Shown here piece after piece: positions 1 through 7,339 of a stretch of DNA of 10,066 nucleotides. The notes below the pieces were generated by a model. That model did not search any database. It worked only from the letters and a program-made list of their open reading frames with translations, and was not told the origin of the DNA. A program made the translations under genes and the position numbers. Each line of letters opens with the position of its first letter. Within the stretch, counting starts at the first letter, position 1. This DNA is from an uncultured Succinatimonas sp. (GTDB lineage Bacteria > Pseudomonadota > Gammaproteobacteria > Enterobacterales > Succinivibrionaceae). The stretch spans positions 1 through 10,066 of the forward strand of contig URKL01000045.1 in assembly GCA_900548485.1 (NCBI GenBank), read 5' to 3'.

Positions 1-1941
1 CGCCGTAAAGTACTTCGGATTGAACCCGGAAAAGAAGCCAAATCAAAAGAGGTAACTAATATTTTCTACCTCATGGAAGCCATCTTAGATTGCTTCAATC
101 GCAATAAAATCTATAGGCTTCTAGGTTCTGCCCTCTTAAAACAAGATTCTCAAGAATTTATACAAAGTCTTCAAGATGAGGTAATTGAAGAAGAAGTCAG
201 ACTTTTACAAGAATGTTATAAATTATGGGAGCGTTGGGGCTTTTTAACAGCATTTTTAAAATGGTTTAAAGCCCCTCTGCATCAAGGACTTAAAAGATTT
301 TTATCCTTAAAAGGAGGCGAGCGCGAGTTAACTAATTATTTGCACATTGCCGAAATTGTCCAAGACCTCCATGCCAAAATTCATGGAGCTAATGCACAAA
401 TGCAACATTTTAGACAATTAGTAGATGACGATATTCAGCAAAATCGAGCTTCAGATCTAACCCAAAAGCGCTTAGAATCAGAAACCCGTCAGATAAAAGT
501 CTATACCATCCATAAATCTAAGGGCTTAGAATTTCCTATAGTCTTTATGCCTTTTTTATGGGGTAAAAAGACACAAAATTCCAAAGACCCAGCCGTTTAC
601 TATGATAAAGATAATAAAATCAGAAGCTATTCCTTAGATGGGGTCGAAGAAATCGTCAATAAAGCAGCGATGCAAGAAGACGCTCGTCTTTTATATGTAG
701 CACTAACCCGTGCCGTAGCCGCAAATTTTATTTATTTAGGTTTATCTAACGAAAAAATTTCCAAAAATCAAACTCTTCGAAGCTTAAATAAACTTGTAAA
801 AGATGCTTCTCCTCAAGGTAAGTTATTATCCTCAGAATATAATCTGGGTGAGCAAAAAATTCCTTTATTTGAGAATATAACCGATAAAGAATTTTCAAAT
901 ATCTCTTTACCTAAGATAGAGGAAAAATCTTCTATAGAAGCAACTGCTCCTTTGCAAGAATTTGCTCCTTCAACACTTAAAGATAAAATTAAATATGATT
1001 TTATAATTTCATCTTATTCAGAAATCGTCTCAGGCTTATATGGACACGATCCTAAAGACGATTTTGAAAATGAAATATATTGTGAAGCTTCAGATACAGA
1101 TAAGCGCTTCGTTTTCCCTAAAGGTACGGCAGCAGGTTCATTTTTACACGAGATGCTGCAAAATTGCGCTTTTGAGCAAATTTTAGATGAAAATTACAGA
1201 AAAAACTTTGTCTTAGAATGCCTCAATAATGATTATCGAGCTATTACTGCAAACTGGAAACTAAGTGACGATAAAGGTCAATTGCTAAAATTACAACAGG
1301 ATAATTTAAGTTCATGGCTCTATAACATTGTCAAAGCTAATCTAAAATCGGCAGTTAATTCAGATAATGATTTTTCCCTGTCCTCTTTAAATAAAGGACA
1401 ATATATTCCAGAAATGGAGTTTTTAATTCCCGTAGATTCTATTAATACCTATAACGATCTAAATTCACTATGTATTGAATATGCCAAACTTGAAAAAGTT
1501 GACTATCAAAACATGGTCTTAGCTGATGAGAAAAAAGATACACGCCTTGTAGGTTATTTAACTGGCTCTATCGATTTAGTTTTCTGCCATCAAAATCGTT
1601 TTTATGTAGTCGACTATAAATCAAATTATCTTGGATGTAATCCTAATTGTTATTCTTTAAAAGCACTCTCAGACAATATCTCAAGTCCCTATCACCGCTA
1701 TGACATGCAATATCTTATCTACTCTGTAGCTCTACAGCGCTTTTTAAAATCGCGTCTTGGAGAGAAATATGATTATGAACAACATTTTGGTGGCGTGATT
1801 TATTTATACCTGCGTGGCTTATACGATCACGAATATGAAAAATATCATGAATATAAAGATTTCGGTATATTTTCAACTAGACCACCTATAAATATCATTG
1901 ATGCCTTTGAAAAATTGCTATGTGAGGATTTGCATGAATAA
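1..1941 (+). CDS. recB: RecB, exodeoxyribonuclease V beta subunit (3' part; 5' end outside window)
   Basis: RecB is the 3'-5' helicase and only nuclease of RecBCD, which processes double-strand breaks for recombination and degrades linear DNA. The frame is open from base 1, so the first ATG at 73 is internal; 646 codons are present against about 1180 in E. coli, covering the end of the helicase and the whole nuclease domain. Helicase motif V (HKSKGLEF, 511-534) and motif VI (LLYVALTR, 688-711) are visible. The nuclease domain has GTAAGSFLHE with the metal-binding His at 1147, GSIDLVF with Asp at 1573, and VVDYKSN with Asp at 1612 and Lys at 1618. These correspond to E. coli H956, D1067, D1080 and K1082, and the two Asp are 13 residues apart as in E. 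coli. The near-invariant C-terminal HFGGVIYLYLRG starts at 1783. It looks intact and active, and overlaps recD by 8 bases, so the two are probably translationally coupled. Confidence 0.96.
   Translation, partial: RRKVLRIEPGKEAKSKEVTNIFYLMEAILDCFNRNKIYRLLGSALLKQDSQEFIQSLQDEVIEEEVRLLQECYKLWERWGFLTAFLKWFKAPLHQGLKRFLSLKGGERELTNYLHIAEIVQDLHAKIHGANAQMQHFRQLVDDDIQQNRASDLTQKRLESETRQIKVYTIHKSKGLEFPIVFMPFLWGKKTQNSKDPAVYYDKDNKIRSYSLDGVEEIVNKAAMQEDARLLYVALTRAVAANFIYLGLSNEKISKNQTLRSLNKLVKDASPQGKLLSSEYNLGEQKIPLFENITDKEFSNISLPKIEEKSSIEATAPLQEFAPSTLKDKIKYDFIISSYSEIVSGLYGHDPKDDFENEIYCEASDTDKRFVFPKGTAAGSFLHEMLQNCAFEQILDENYRKNFVLECLNNDYRAITANWKLSDDKGQLLKLQQDNLSSWLYNIVKANLKSAVNSDNDFSLSSLNKGQYIPEMEFLIPVDSINTYNDLNSLCIEYAKLEKVDYQNMVLADEKKDTRLVGYLTGSIDLVFCHQNRFYVVDYKSNYLGCNPNCYSLKALSDNISSPYHRYDMQYLIYSVALQRFLKSRLGEKYDYEQHFGGVIYLYLRGLYDHEYEKYHEYKDFGIFSTRPPINIIDAFEKLLCEDLHE
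1924..1928 (+). promoter_or_regulatory. Ribosome binding site deciding the recD start
   Basis: GAGGA lies inside the 3' end of recB, 5 bases before the ATG at 1934. The alternative in-frame ATG at 1898 has no comparable purine-rich site, so this site supports the shorter RecD and the 8-base recB-recD overlap. Confidence 0.7.
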
Positions 1942-3964
1942 GATTTCTAAATTTTTAAAAATCGCCCATGAGAGTAATTTAGTTTCAGATTTATCCTTTG
2001 CTTTAGCCTCTCGTTTTTGCCAAGGCGATTTTGCATCTTTAATGGTAATCATGCTCAATTTTAGATTAGAGCAATGCGCTGATGTATGCTTAAAACTTGA
2101 TGAAAAGATTATAAATAAAAAGCCCTCCCGCTTAAGCTTTTTAAAAACAATCTTTGCCTCTTCACAGGATAAAATTAACCTTAAAAACCCAAATGACGAT
2201 CTTTTTATTGAGACCGCTCAGAATATCCTCAAGAAAATGGCAAATAAACGTGAGAGTTTTTCTCTTGCAGAATTAGTTGCCGAAAACCTACAGGAATTTT
2301 CTCCATATATATGTAAAGAAGATAATCTTCAAGATACGCCTTTAGTCTTTGATGAAAAATTTGAACGTCTTTATTTTCATCGTTATTTTGACTATGAACA
2401 ATATATCGCTACGTTTATAAAATCTTCAATTATTCAAAATACAGATGATGAAAACTTAGATGACAATCTAAATCTTTTATTTTTCAATGACAAAATTGAA
2501 CCTAATTATCAAAAAATCGCCGTAAGACAATCATATCTAAACAAATTTTCTGTAATTTCAGGTGGACCTGGTACTGGAAAAACCACAACTGTAACTAAGC
2601 TTTTGATTTTACTATTAGCTAAAAATCCTAAGCTTAAAATTGCGCTTACCGCACCAACTGGAAAAGCAGCATCACGTTTGCATGAATCAATTGTTTCACA
2701 AAAAAAATTTATTTTAAGCAATCAACAATTTTTAGACAATCTAAAAAAAATTATCCCTACTTGTGAGAGCGAAGAGCTTATAAATGCACTTCCTGAGGAA
2801 GCGACTACGGTTCACAGTCTTATAAAGATCATCCCGCATAAAGTTATTCCTGTTTATAACGCTCACAATAAGCTTCCTTATGATGTGGTATTAGTTGATG
2901 AAGTCTCTATGCTCGACCTCTCTTTATTCCATCATTTAGTCAAAGCCTTACCTCAAAATTGCCGTCTAATTTTATTAGGTGATCGCAATCAATTAAGCTC
3001 TGTAGAAGCCGGTGCAGTCTTAGCTGAAATTAGTAATTACGCTATAACCTCAAAACAATCCTTCTTTACTGAGCTTCAAAAAGGTTATCGCTGTAATGAG
3101 GTTATAAGTGAATTAGCTAAGCTTATAAACGCCGATGATTTTTTAGATCACTATACCCAGCTTTTAAAAACTAAAAACTCTACTACCTGGCCACGTATAT
3201 GTTCTTTATTTAATAAAAACAATATAAGCTTCGATGAAGAACACATCATTACCTGGTATAAAGACATCAACAGTGCCTCAAAACTCGCTAATGAAGGTCT
3301 TAAAAAGAATTCTCTAAATCCAAATGCAAAGGAAAGCTTTTATCCATTTGTACAATATTTAAAAGAAAAAACGCAAAATGGTACCCAAGGCCTTGAATTA
3401 AATGAAATTTATAAGGCTTTTGAACTTTTGAATTATTTTAGAATTCTCTGTTCAAACCGCAATGGACCATTAGGTCAAAATATCTTAAATGAACTAATCT
3501 CTAATCAAGTTTTTTTTGAGATCTACAATAAAAAGCGCCGTGAAAGTGACAAGTTTTTCACAGGTCAAGTTGTGATGGTTACACAAAACAATCAAGCCCT
3601 AGGTCTTGCAAATGGTGATATAGGTTTTTGTGCCCCTGATAAAAATCACAATAATGCTTTAAGGATATTTTTTGAAGCCACTAGCACTGATAAGGAGCGT
3701 ATTGTAAATCCAATATTCTTAAATGATTACGATTTAGGCTTTGCTATGACTGTACATAAATCACAAGGTAGTGAATACAATACTGTAGCTTTAATTACCT
3801 CTTTAGTTGATAATCCTGTGTTAACTAAAGAGCTTATGTATACCGCAATTACTAGAGCTCGCGATAAAGTAAAACTTTATTGTAGCGATAATATTTTTAA
3901 AATTGCTTGTAATCGTAGAATTAAACGCTCAGGAGGCCTTGGTTTAAGATTAAAATACGATTAA
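1934..3964 (+). CDS. recD: RecD, exodeoxyribonuclease V alpha subunit (5'-3' helicase)
   Basis: This is the fast 5'-3' SF1B helicase of RecBCD, 676 residues (E. coli RecD is 608). The motifs in order are Walker A GGPGTGKTTT (210-219), motif Ia APTGKAASRL (from 240), Walker B LVDEVSML (D322, E323), motif III GDRNQLSSVEAG (D350, Q353), the TVHKSQGSEY motif (H608 to Y615), and motif VI YTAITRAR (636-643, Arg finger R641). The roughly 200-residue N-terminal part before Walker A is the RecB-interacting domain of the family. An in-frame ATG at 1898 exists, but the ATG at 1934 has a GAGGA site 5 bases upstream and begins a RecD-like N-terminus, so I chose it; this gives an 8-base overlap with recB. 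No catalytic residue appears to be missing. Unlike E. coli, the next gene is not argA but an amino-acid exporter. Confidence 0.96.
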   Translation: MNKISKFLKIAHESNLVSDLSFALASRFCQGDFASLMVIMLNFRLEQCADVCLKLDEKIINKKPSRLSFLKTIFASSQDKINLKNPNDDLFIETAQNILKKMANKRESFSLAELVAENLQEFSPYICKEDNLQDTPLVFDEKFERLYFHRYFDYEQYIATFIKSSIIQNTDDENLDDNLNLLFFNDKIEPNYQKIAVRQSYLNKFSVISGGPGTGKTTTVTKLLILLLAKNPKLKIALTAPTGKAASRLHESIVSQKKFILSNQQFLDNLKKIIPTCESEELINALPEEATTVHSLIKIIPHKVIPVYNAHNKLPYDVVLVDEVSMLDLSLFHHLVKALPQNCRLILLGDRNQLSSVEAGAVLAEISNYAITSKQSFFTELQKGYRCNEVISELAKLINADDFLDHYTQLLKTKNSTTWPRICSLFNKNNISFDEEHIITWYKDINSASKLANEGLKKNSLNPNAKESFYPFVQYLKEKTQNGTQGLELNEIYKAFELLNYFRILCSNRNGPLGQNILNELISNQVFFEIYNKKRRESDKFFTGQVVMVTQNNQALGLANGDIGFCAPDKNHNNALRIFFEATSTDKERIVNPIFLNDYDLGFAMTVHKSQGSEYNTVALITSLVDNPVLTKELMYTAITRARDKVKLYCSDNIFKIACNRRIKRSGGLGLRLKYD

Positions 3965-3990
3965 CCCTTTTTAATGATTTCTGCTAAACT
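3961..3990 (+). promoter_or_regulatory. Possible sigma70 promoter for the LeuE-like gene (weak)
   Basis: TTAACC (3961-3966, four of six matches to the -35 consensus) and TAAACT (3985-3990, four of six to the -10) are 18 bases apart. The -10 is preceded by TGC, the extended -10 pattern. It overlaps the recD stop codon. I see no hairpin terminator between recD and the next gene, so read-through from recBD is equally possible. Such matches arise by chance in AT-rich DNA. Confidence 0.25.
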
Positions 3991-4004
3991 AAAACATCTT
4001 TTTT

Positions 4005-4009
4005 GGGGA
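4005..4009 (+). promoter_or_regulatory. Ribosome binding site deciding the LeuE-like start
   Basis: GGGGA sits 5 bases before the ATG at 4015. The frame also contains an upstream TTG at 4003, but that codon overlaps the GGGG itself and has no site of its own, so ATG 4015 is preferred. Confidence 0.7.
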
Positions 4010-4014
4010 ATAAA

Positions 4015-4671
4015 ATGTTATTTGCAGATCTTGGAATTACCAATATTTATGCCTATATGCTAGGAGCTTTGTTAATTATCTTATGCCCTGGCCCTAATAG
4101 CATCTATGTTTTAAATACTAGCATCCGTTATGGTATGGCTCCTGCTTTTAGAGCTATGGCTGCTGTTGGTTGTGGCGATACCATTTTAATCACAGCATCG
4201 TTCTTAGGCATAGCTTCCTTAATCAAGGCTAATCCTGAATTATTCTTTATTCTAAAAGCGTTAGGTGCCATATATCTTTGTTATTTAGGCATAAAAATAA
4301 TTTTAGAGACAATTAAAAATAAAAAACAAAAAAATAACTCTCTTGCTCAAGAACAAATAGAAAATAAAAAAAATGTAAAAGCTTTTAGAACAGCTATGCT
4401 TTTAAGCCTTACTAATCCTAAAGCAATTCTTTTCTTTATGGCCTTTTTTGTACAATTTATTGATAACAGTTATGGCCATACCGGACTTTGCTATTTTATC
4501 TTGGCCATTATTTTACAATTTTTTAGTTTTTCCTATCTTTTATGCCTGATCTTTGGCGGACGAGCAATTGTAAAGTGGGTACAAACTAAACCTTTTATCG
4601 GTAAATTAGGTAATCGTTTAACTGGTTCTATCTTTATTTTATTTGCAGCAAAACTCGTTACTGATGCTTAA
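4015..4671 (+). CDS. leuE: LeuE-like amino-acid exporter (LysE/RhtB family)
   Basis: This inner-membrane exporter has 218 residues, the usual size of the family. LysE/RhtB proteins expel amino acids; E. coli LeuE exports leucine and some other hydrophobic residues, using the proton gradient. The family signature CPGPNSIYVL is at 24-33 after the first hydrophobic segment. Further hydrophobic stretches lie at about 45-70, 73-98, 125-149, 156-181 and 200-216, giving about six membrane segments. SLTNPKAILFF (131-141) followed by VQFID is a second family hallmark and matches E. coli LeuE almost exactly, as does the N-terminal layout. A basic, polar loop (about 101-122) separates segments 3 and 4. 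The family call is firm; leucine as substrate is inferred from resemblance, and other RhtB-type substrates are possible. It ends 41 bases before a strong terminator, so any operon with recBD stops here. Confidence 0.88.
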   Translation: MLFADLGITNIYAYMLGALLIILCPGPNSIYVLNTSIRYGMAPAFRAMAAVGCGDTILITASFLGIASLIKANPELFFILKALGAIYLCYLGIKIILETIKNKKQKNNSLAQEQIENKKNVKAFRTAMLLSLTNPKAILFFMAFFVQFIDNSYGHTGLCYFILAIILQFFSFSYLLCLIFGGRAIVKWVQTKPFIGKLGNRLTGSIFILFAAKLVTDA

Positions 4672-4712
4672 AACATAATATTGTTTAAGCTACATCCCCT
4701 ATAGAATAACCG

Positions 4713-4748
4713 CCGTTATTGATCATCATGATTGATAACGGTTTTTTT
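4713..4748 (+). terminator. Rho-independent terminator after the LeuE-like gene
   Basis: CCGTTAT (4713-4719) pairs perfectly with ATAACGG (4735-4741). Two G-T wobbles and several A-T/C-G pairs extend the stem inward. The hairpin is followed at once by seven T (4742-4748). It closes the plus-strand transcript of leuE and perhaps of recBD. Confidence 0.9.
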
Positions 4749-4973
4749 ACAAATTAACTAATAGACAAAAATTTCTAATAACATAGATCTTTGTATTACT
4801 ATTTTTTATACCTTATCTCTTGTTTTTATCTAGATAAAAGCAGGCTTATTTATAAGCTTTTCTGTAATTTTCTTTAAATTGAGCAATTAAAGTGCAATCT
4901 AAAATTTAATTCTAATGATTTTATTTTTAATGTTAATATCAAAAACCAAGGTTATGAATACGTTTACATAAAT
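4749..4973. other. AT-rich intergenic gap and leader of the metE-like gene
   Basis: Together with the terminator this forms a gap of about 300 bases without a gene. It is very AT-rich and has no open frame of note. One small perfect hairpin is present (GCTTA 4844-4848 with TAAGC 4853-4857, loop TTTA, then four T), too weak to call a terminator. I looked for a sigma70 promoter, MetJ boxes (AGACGTCT-like repeats) and an S-adenosylmethionine riboswitch core and found none I could defend. The promoter of the metE-like gene must lie here, because a strong terminator precedes it. Confidence 0.5.
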
Positions 4974-4975
4974 AT

Positions 4976-4979
4976 GGAG
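4976..4979 (+). promoter_or_regulatory. Ribosome binding site deciding the metE-like start
   Basis: GGAG lies 6 bases before the ATG at 4986 and overlaps an earlier in-frame ATG at 4974, which has only AT-rich DNA upstream. The later ATG gives the family-typical N-terminus with RADHVGSFLRP near residue 8. Confidence 0.7.
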
Positions 4980-4985
4980 TATAAG

Positions 4986-6113
4986 ATGCCAAAATTATTC
5001 CCTCCTTACAGAGCTGATCATGTAGGATCTTTCTTGCGTCCTGAAAAAATTGCTTCTGCTCGCAATATGTATTTTAAAAATTTAATCTCTCAAGAAGCTT
5101 TAACTTTAATTGAAGATGAAGAGATCGCTAAGCTCGTAAAGCTTGAAGAAGCAAATGGACTTAAAGCTGTAACTGATGGAGAATTCCGTCGTGCTTATTG
5201 GCATTTGGACTTTTTAGCAGCTTTAGACGGTATTGAGCACATTAGTGCTAAAAATTGGTCTACCCATTTTGAGGGTGTACAACCTAAAGCAGAAACTGTA
5301 AAAATTATAGGTAAGATTGGTTTTAGTGAGTCTCATCCTTTTGTAGATGCTTTAAAAAGATTAATTAAGATCGTAGATGATCCCCAAAAAATCAAATTCA
5401 CCATTCCCTCTCCTTCTATGCTTTACCAAATCTGTGTAATCCGCAACAAAGATTATCAGTGCATAGATCTCTATAAGGATAATGACGAATTATTATTCTC
5501 AGATATTGCTAATGCATGGATCGATGCTGCTAAGACTTTCTATGCCTTAGGCTTACGCTATCTACAAATTGATGATACCTCTTGGGGTGAATTCTGCTCT
5601 GAAGAAAAGACTGCACTCTACTCAAGCTATGGTCGTGACTTAAAATACACTCAAGAGCAATATGTAAAGGTTATCAATACTATTTACGAAGCTTTACCTG
5701 AGGATATGACCTTAAGTATGCATATTTGCAGAGGTAATTTCCGCTCCACTTGGTTTAGCTCTGGTGGTTATGAAAGCGTGGCTGAATTATTATTCGGCAA
5801 TTGCAAGATCGACGCTTTCTTCCTTGAGTATGATTCTGACAGAGCCGGTGACTTCAAGCCTTTACGCTTTATCAAAGATCAGACCGTAGTTTTAGGTTTA
5901 ATTACCTCAAAATTCCCTGAGCTTGAGGATAAGAATTTAGTTAAAGAGCGTATCCGTGAAGCTACTGAATATGTGCCTCTCAATCAATTATGCTTATCCA
6001 CTCAGTGTGGTTTCTCTTCAACAGAGGAAGGTAATGTATTAACTCAAGAAGAGCAGTGGGCAAAGATCCGTTTAGTAAGTGAAATTGCTCATGAAGTTTG
6101 GGCTGATGCTTAA
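4986..6113 (+). CDS. Core MetE-type cobalamin-independent methionine synthase (YxjG/YxjH family)
   Basis: This 375-residue protein corresponds to the catalytic C-terminal half of MetE (about 750 residues), like B. subtilis YxjG/YxjH. The family transfers a methyl group to a zinc-bound thiol such as homocysteine in the cytoplasm. The zinc ligands are all recognisable: H246 and C248 in SMHICRGNFRS, E281 in FFLEYDSDRAGDF, and C341 in LCLSTQCGFSS. Other family blocks are RADHVGSFLRP near the N-terminus, VTDGEFRR, FTIPSPSML, YLQIDDTSW and VLGLITSK. The N-terminal half, which in full MetE helps bind folate polyglutamate, is absent, so the methyl donor cannot be read from the sequence. The gene stands alone, with its own leader after a terminator and convergent to cdaR. 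Methionine synthesis or methyl-thiol salvage is the likely role. Family confidence is high; exact reaction only moderate. Confidence 0.88.
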   Translation: MPKLFPPYRADHVGSFLRPEKIASARNMYFKNLISQEALTLIEDEEIAKLVKLEEANGLKAVTDGEFRRAYWHLDFLAALDGIEHISAKNWSTHFEGVQPKAETVKIIGKIGFSESHPFVDALKRLIKIVDDPQKIKFTIPSPSMLYQICVIRNKDYQCIDLYKDNDELLFSDIANAWIDAAKTFYALGLRYLQIDDTSWGEFCSEEKTALYSSYGRDLKYTQEQYVKVINTIYEALPEDMTLSMHICRGNFRSTWFSSGGYESVAELLFGNCKIDAFFLEYDSDRAGDFKPLRFIKDQTVVLGLITSKFPELEDKNLVKERIREATEYVPLNQLCLSTQCGFSSTEEGNVLTQEEQWAKIRLVSEIAHEVWADA

Positions 6114-6126
6114 ATAAGTATTTTAA

Positions 6127-6166
6127 TAGCGACCGTAGAATAATCTGAAAATAGATTCGGTCGCTA
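6127..6166. terminator. Long hairpin between convergent genes, probable bidirectional terminator
   Basis: TAGCGACCG (6127-6135) and CGGTCGCTA (6158-6166) form a perfect 9-base stem. A 6-base bulge (6136-6141) leads into a second 5-base stem AATCT/AGATT (6142-6146, 6153-6157) with loop GAAAAT. The outer flanks TTTTAA and TTAAAA can pair further across a 3-base bulge. It lies between the stops of the metE-like gene and cdaR, which fits a shared terminator. Neither side has a long clean T run, so efficiency is uncertain. Confidence 0.6.
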
Positions 6167-6199
6167 ATATTAAAAATAATTAAATTTACTCAAATTAGT

Positions 6200-7318
6200 C
6201 TATTTATCGAAACATAAAAGTCTATATAAGATCATCAAGTCTTTAAAATTAGTAGGATCTAAGCCACATAATGATTTTATTGACTCAAAACGCTTTTGAA
6301 CTGTATTACGGTGAATTTGTAAACATTCTGCAGTTTTAGATACTTCTTGATTTTCTTCAATATACGTTTTAATTGTATCTACAAGCTTATCTGCCTGAGA
6401 ACTAGAATAAATCAGTAATTTTAATGAATTAAATAATTCAAAGTCACCACTATTGGCAAAAAGCACATCTAATAAATATGATGCATTATCTAAATTAAAT
6501 ACCGAAAAATAAGTGTCTTCTTGCTCAATTAACCCCTCATTAAGAATTTTTATTCCAGATCTAATTAATGAAGCTAACAAATTGAAATCACGTATATTTA
6601 AGCTAATTTTTATGTATTGTCCAACTTTTATATGTGTTTTATAAGTTAAACTAGCTTTTTTTAAAACCTCTTGCTGATGCTCAAAATCATTTAAAGAATC
6701 ATTCAATATCATAAAAATATTTGGTGACAATATAATGATATCTGATGCAACAGGAAGTTTTCTTATTTGCGAAACTATTTCGTAAACAACTTCTTGATAT
6801 TCTGCTTTTTTTTCTAAAACAACCAAATAAATAAATTTTGGTAGAGTTAAATAAGAAGATAAATGTTTTTCTGTTTGCTCATCAATAGGACGATTTTCAG
6901 GATCAAAAACAAAAGAAGAAAATTCTAAATCTTTTAGAATCATTCTTCGATTGCTATTTTCATTGCTAATAGCTTGATTTATAAGTAGTTCTACTGTAAG
7001 GAAAGCCAACTCTGCATATCTAACAATCTCATTGGGATTTCCTGTAACTCCTAAAACTAATTGGACTTCACCGTCAACAATTATTGGTTGATTGATTCCA
7101 GGAGCAACCCCTTTAAAAAGATTGGCATCTTGCGGATAAATATTAACTCTTTTTTTATCCAAGGCAGCCTTTCGGCCTGCCTCGTGAATTTTTCCTATTC
7201 TAGATTTGTCGCCCGATGCAAAAATTTCACCACTAGGTAAGATTACATTCACATTATGGAAAATAATCTCCATCGAGCGTTGTACAATCTGATTGGCTAT
7301 TTCTCGTGAAAGAAGAAT
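6200..7318 (-). CDS. cdaR: CdaR-family sugar-diacid transcriptional regulator, apparent ATT start
   Basis: This is a cytoplasmic transcription factor of 372 residues, similar in length to E. coli CdaR, which activates glucarate, galactarate and glycerate genes. The N-terminal diacid-recognition domain (about 1-120) includes REIANQIVQRSMEII, then VNVILPSGEIFASGDKSRIG, then HEAGRKA, matching the CdaR pattern. The middle (about 145-285) is more divergent. The C-terminal PucR/CdaR-type helix-turn-helix (about 310-370) contains KTAECLQIHRNTVQKRF and ends in LMILYRLL. The first ATG (7273) cuts into the recognition domain; the 15 codons before it, in frame and open, encode the expected family start. 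The only site with a good Shine-Dalgarno is ATT at 7318-7316. It follows the ligase-kinase gene by 21 bases, so it is co-transcribed and probably controls that gene. The inducer is unknown; a sugar diacid or glycerate is inferred from the family. Confidence 0.88.
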   Translation of the reverse strand: MLLSREIANQIVQRSMEIIFHNVNVILPSGEIFASGDKSRIGKIHEAGRKAALDKKRVNIYPQDANLFKGVAPGINQPIIVDGEVQLVLGVTGNPNEIVRYAELAFLTVELLINQAISNENSNRRMILKDLEFSSFVFDPENRPIDEQTEKHLSSYLTLPKFIYLVVLEKKAEYQEVVYEIVSQIRKLPVASDIIILSPNIFMILNDSLNDFEHQQEVLKKASLTYKTHIKVGQYIKISLNIRDFNLLASLIRSGIKILNEGLIEQEDTYFSVFNLDNASYLLDVLFANSGDFELFNSLKLLIYSSSQADKLVDTIKTYIEENQEVSKTAECLQIHRNTVQKRFESIKSLCGLDPTNFKDLMILYRLLCFDK

Positions 7319-7325
7319 TTTAAAG

Positions 7326-7331
7326 TCTCCT
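7326..7331 (-). promoter_or_regulatory. Ribosome binding site of cdaR, pointing to an ATT start
   Basis: On the minus strand AGGAGA (7331 down to 7326) is followed by 7 bases and then ATT at 7318. This is the strongest Shine-Dalgarno in the neighbourhood. No ATG, GTG or TTG lies in frame between it and the ATG at 7273, some 50 bases on, which has no site of its own. Confidence 0.75.
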
Positions 7332-7339
7332 ATTATTGA

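Noticed and set aside
73..75. ATG at 73 as the start of RecB
   Set aside because: The frame is open back to base 1 and the upstream codons continue the helicase domain, so this Met is internal to a gene that begins outside the window.
1898..1900. ATG at 1898 as the recD start
   Set aside because: It would force a 44-base overlap with recB and lacks a ribosome site; ATG 1934 has GAGGA at good spacing.
2509..2721. A 70-codon open frame on the minus strand inside recD
   Set aside because: It is antisense to the conserved Walker A and motif Ia region of RecD, has no recognisable domain, and is the expected shadow of a strongly conserved coding sequence.
4844..4861. Small hairpin GCTTA-TTTA-TAAGC followed by four T as a second terminator
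   Set aside because: A 5-base, mostly A-T stem with a short T tract is expected by chance in such AT-rich DNA, and a strong terminator already lies about 100 bases upstream.
7271..7273. ATG at 7273 as the cdaR start
   Set aside because: It has no Shine-Dalgarno and drops 15 residues that match the conserved start of the diacid-recognition domain.
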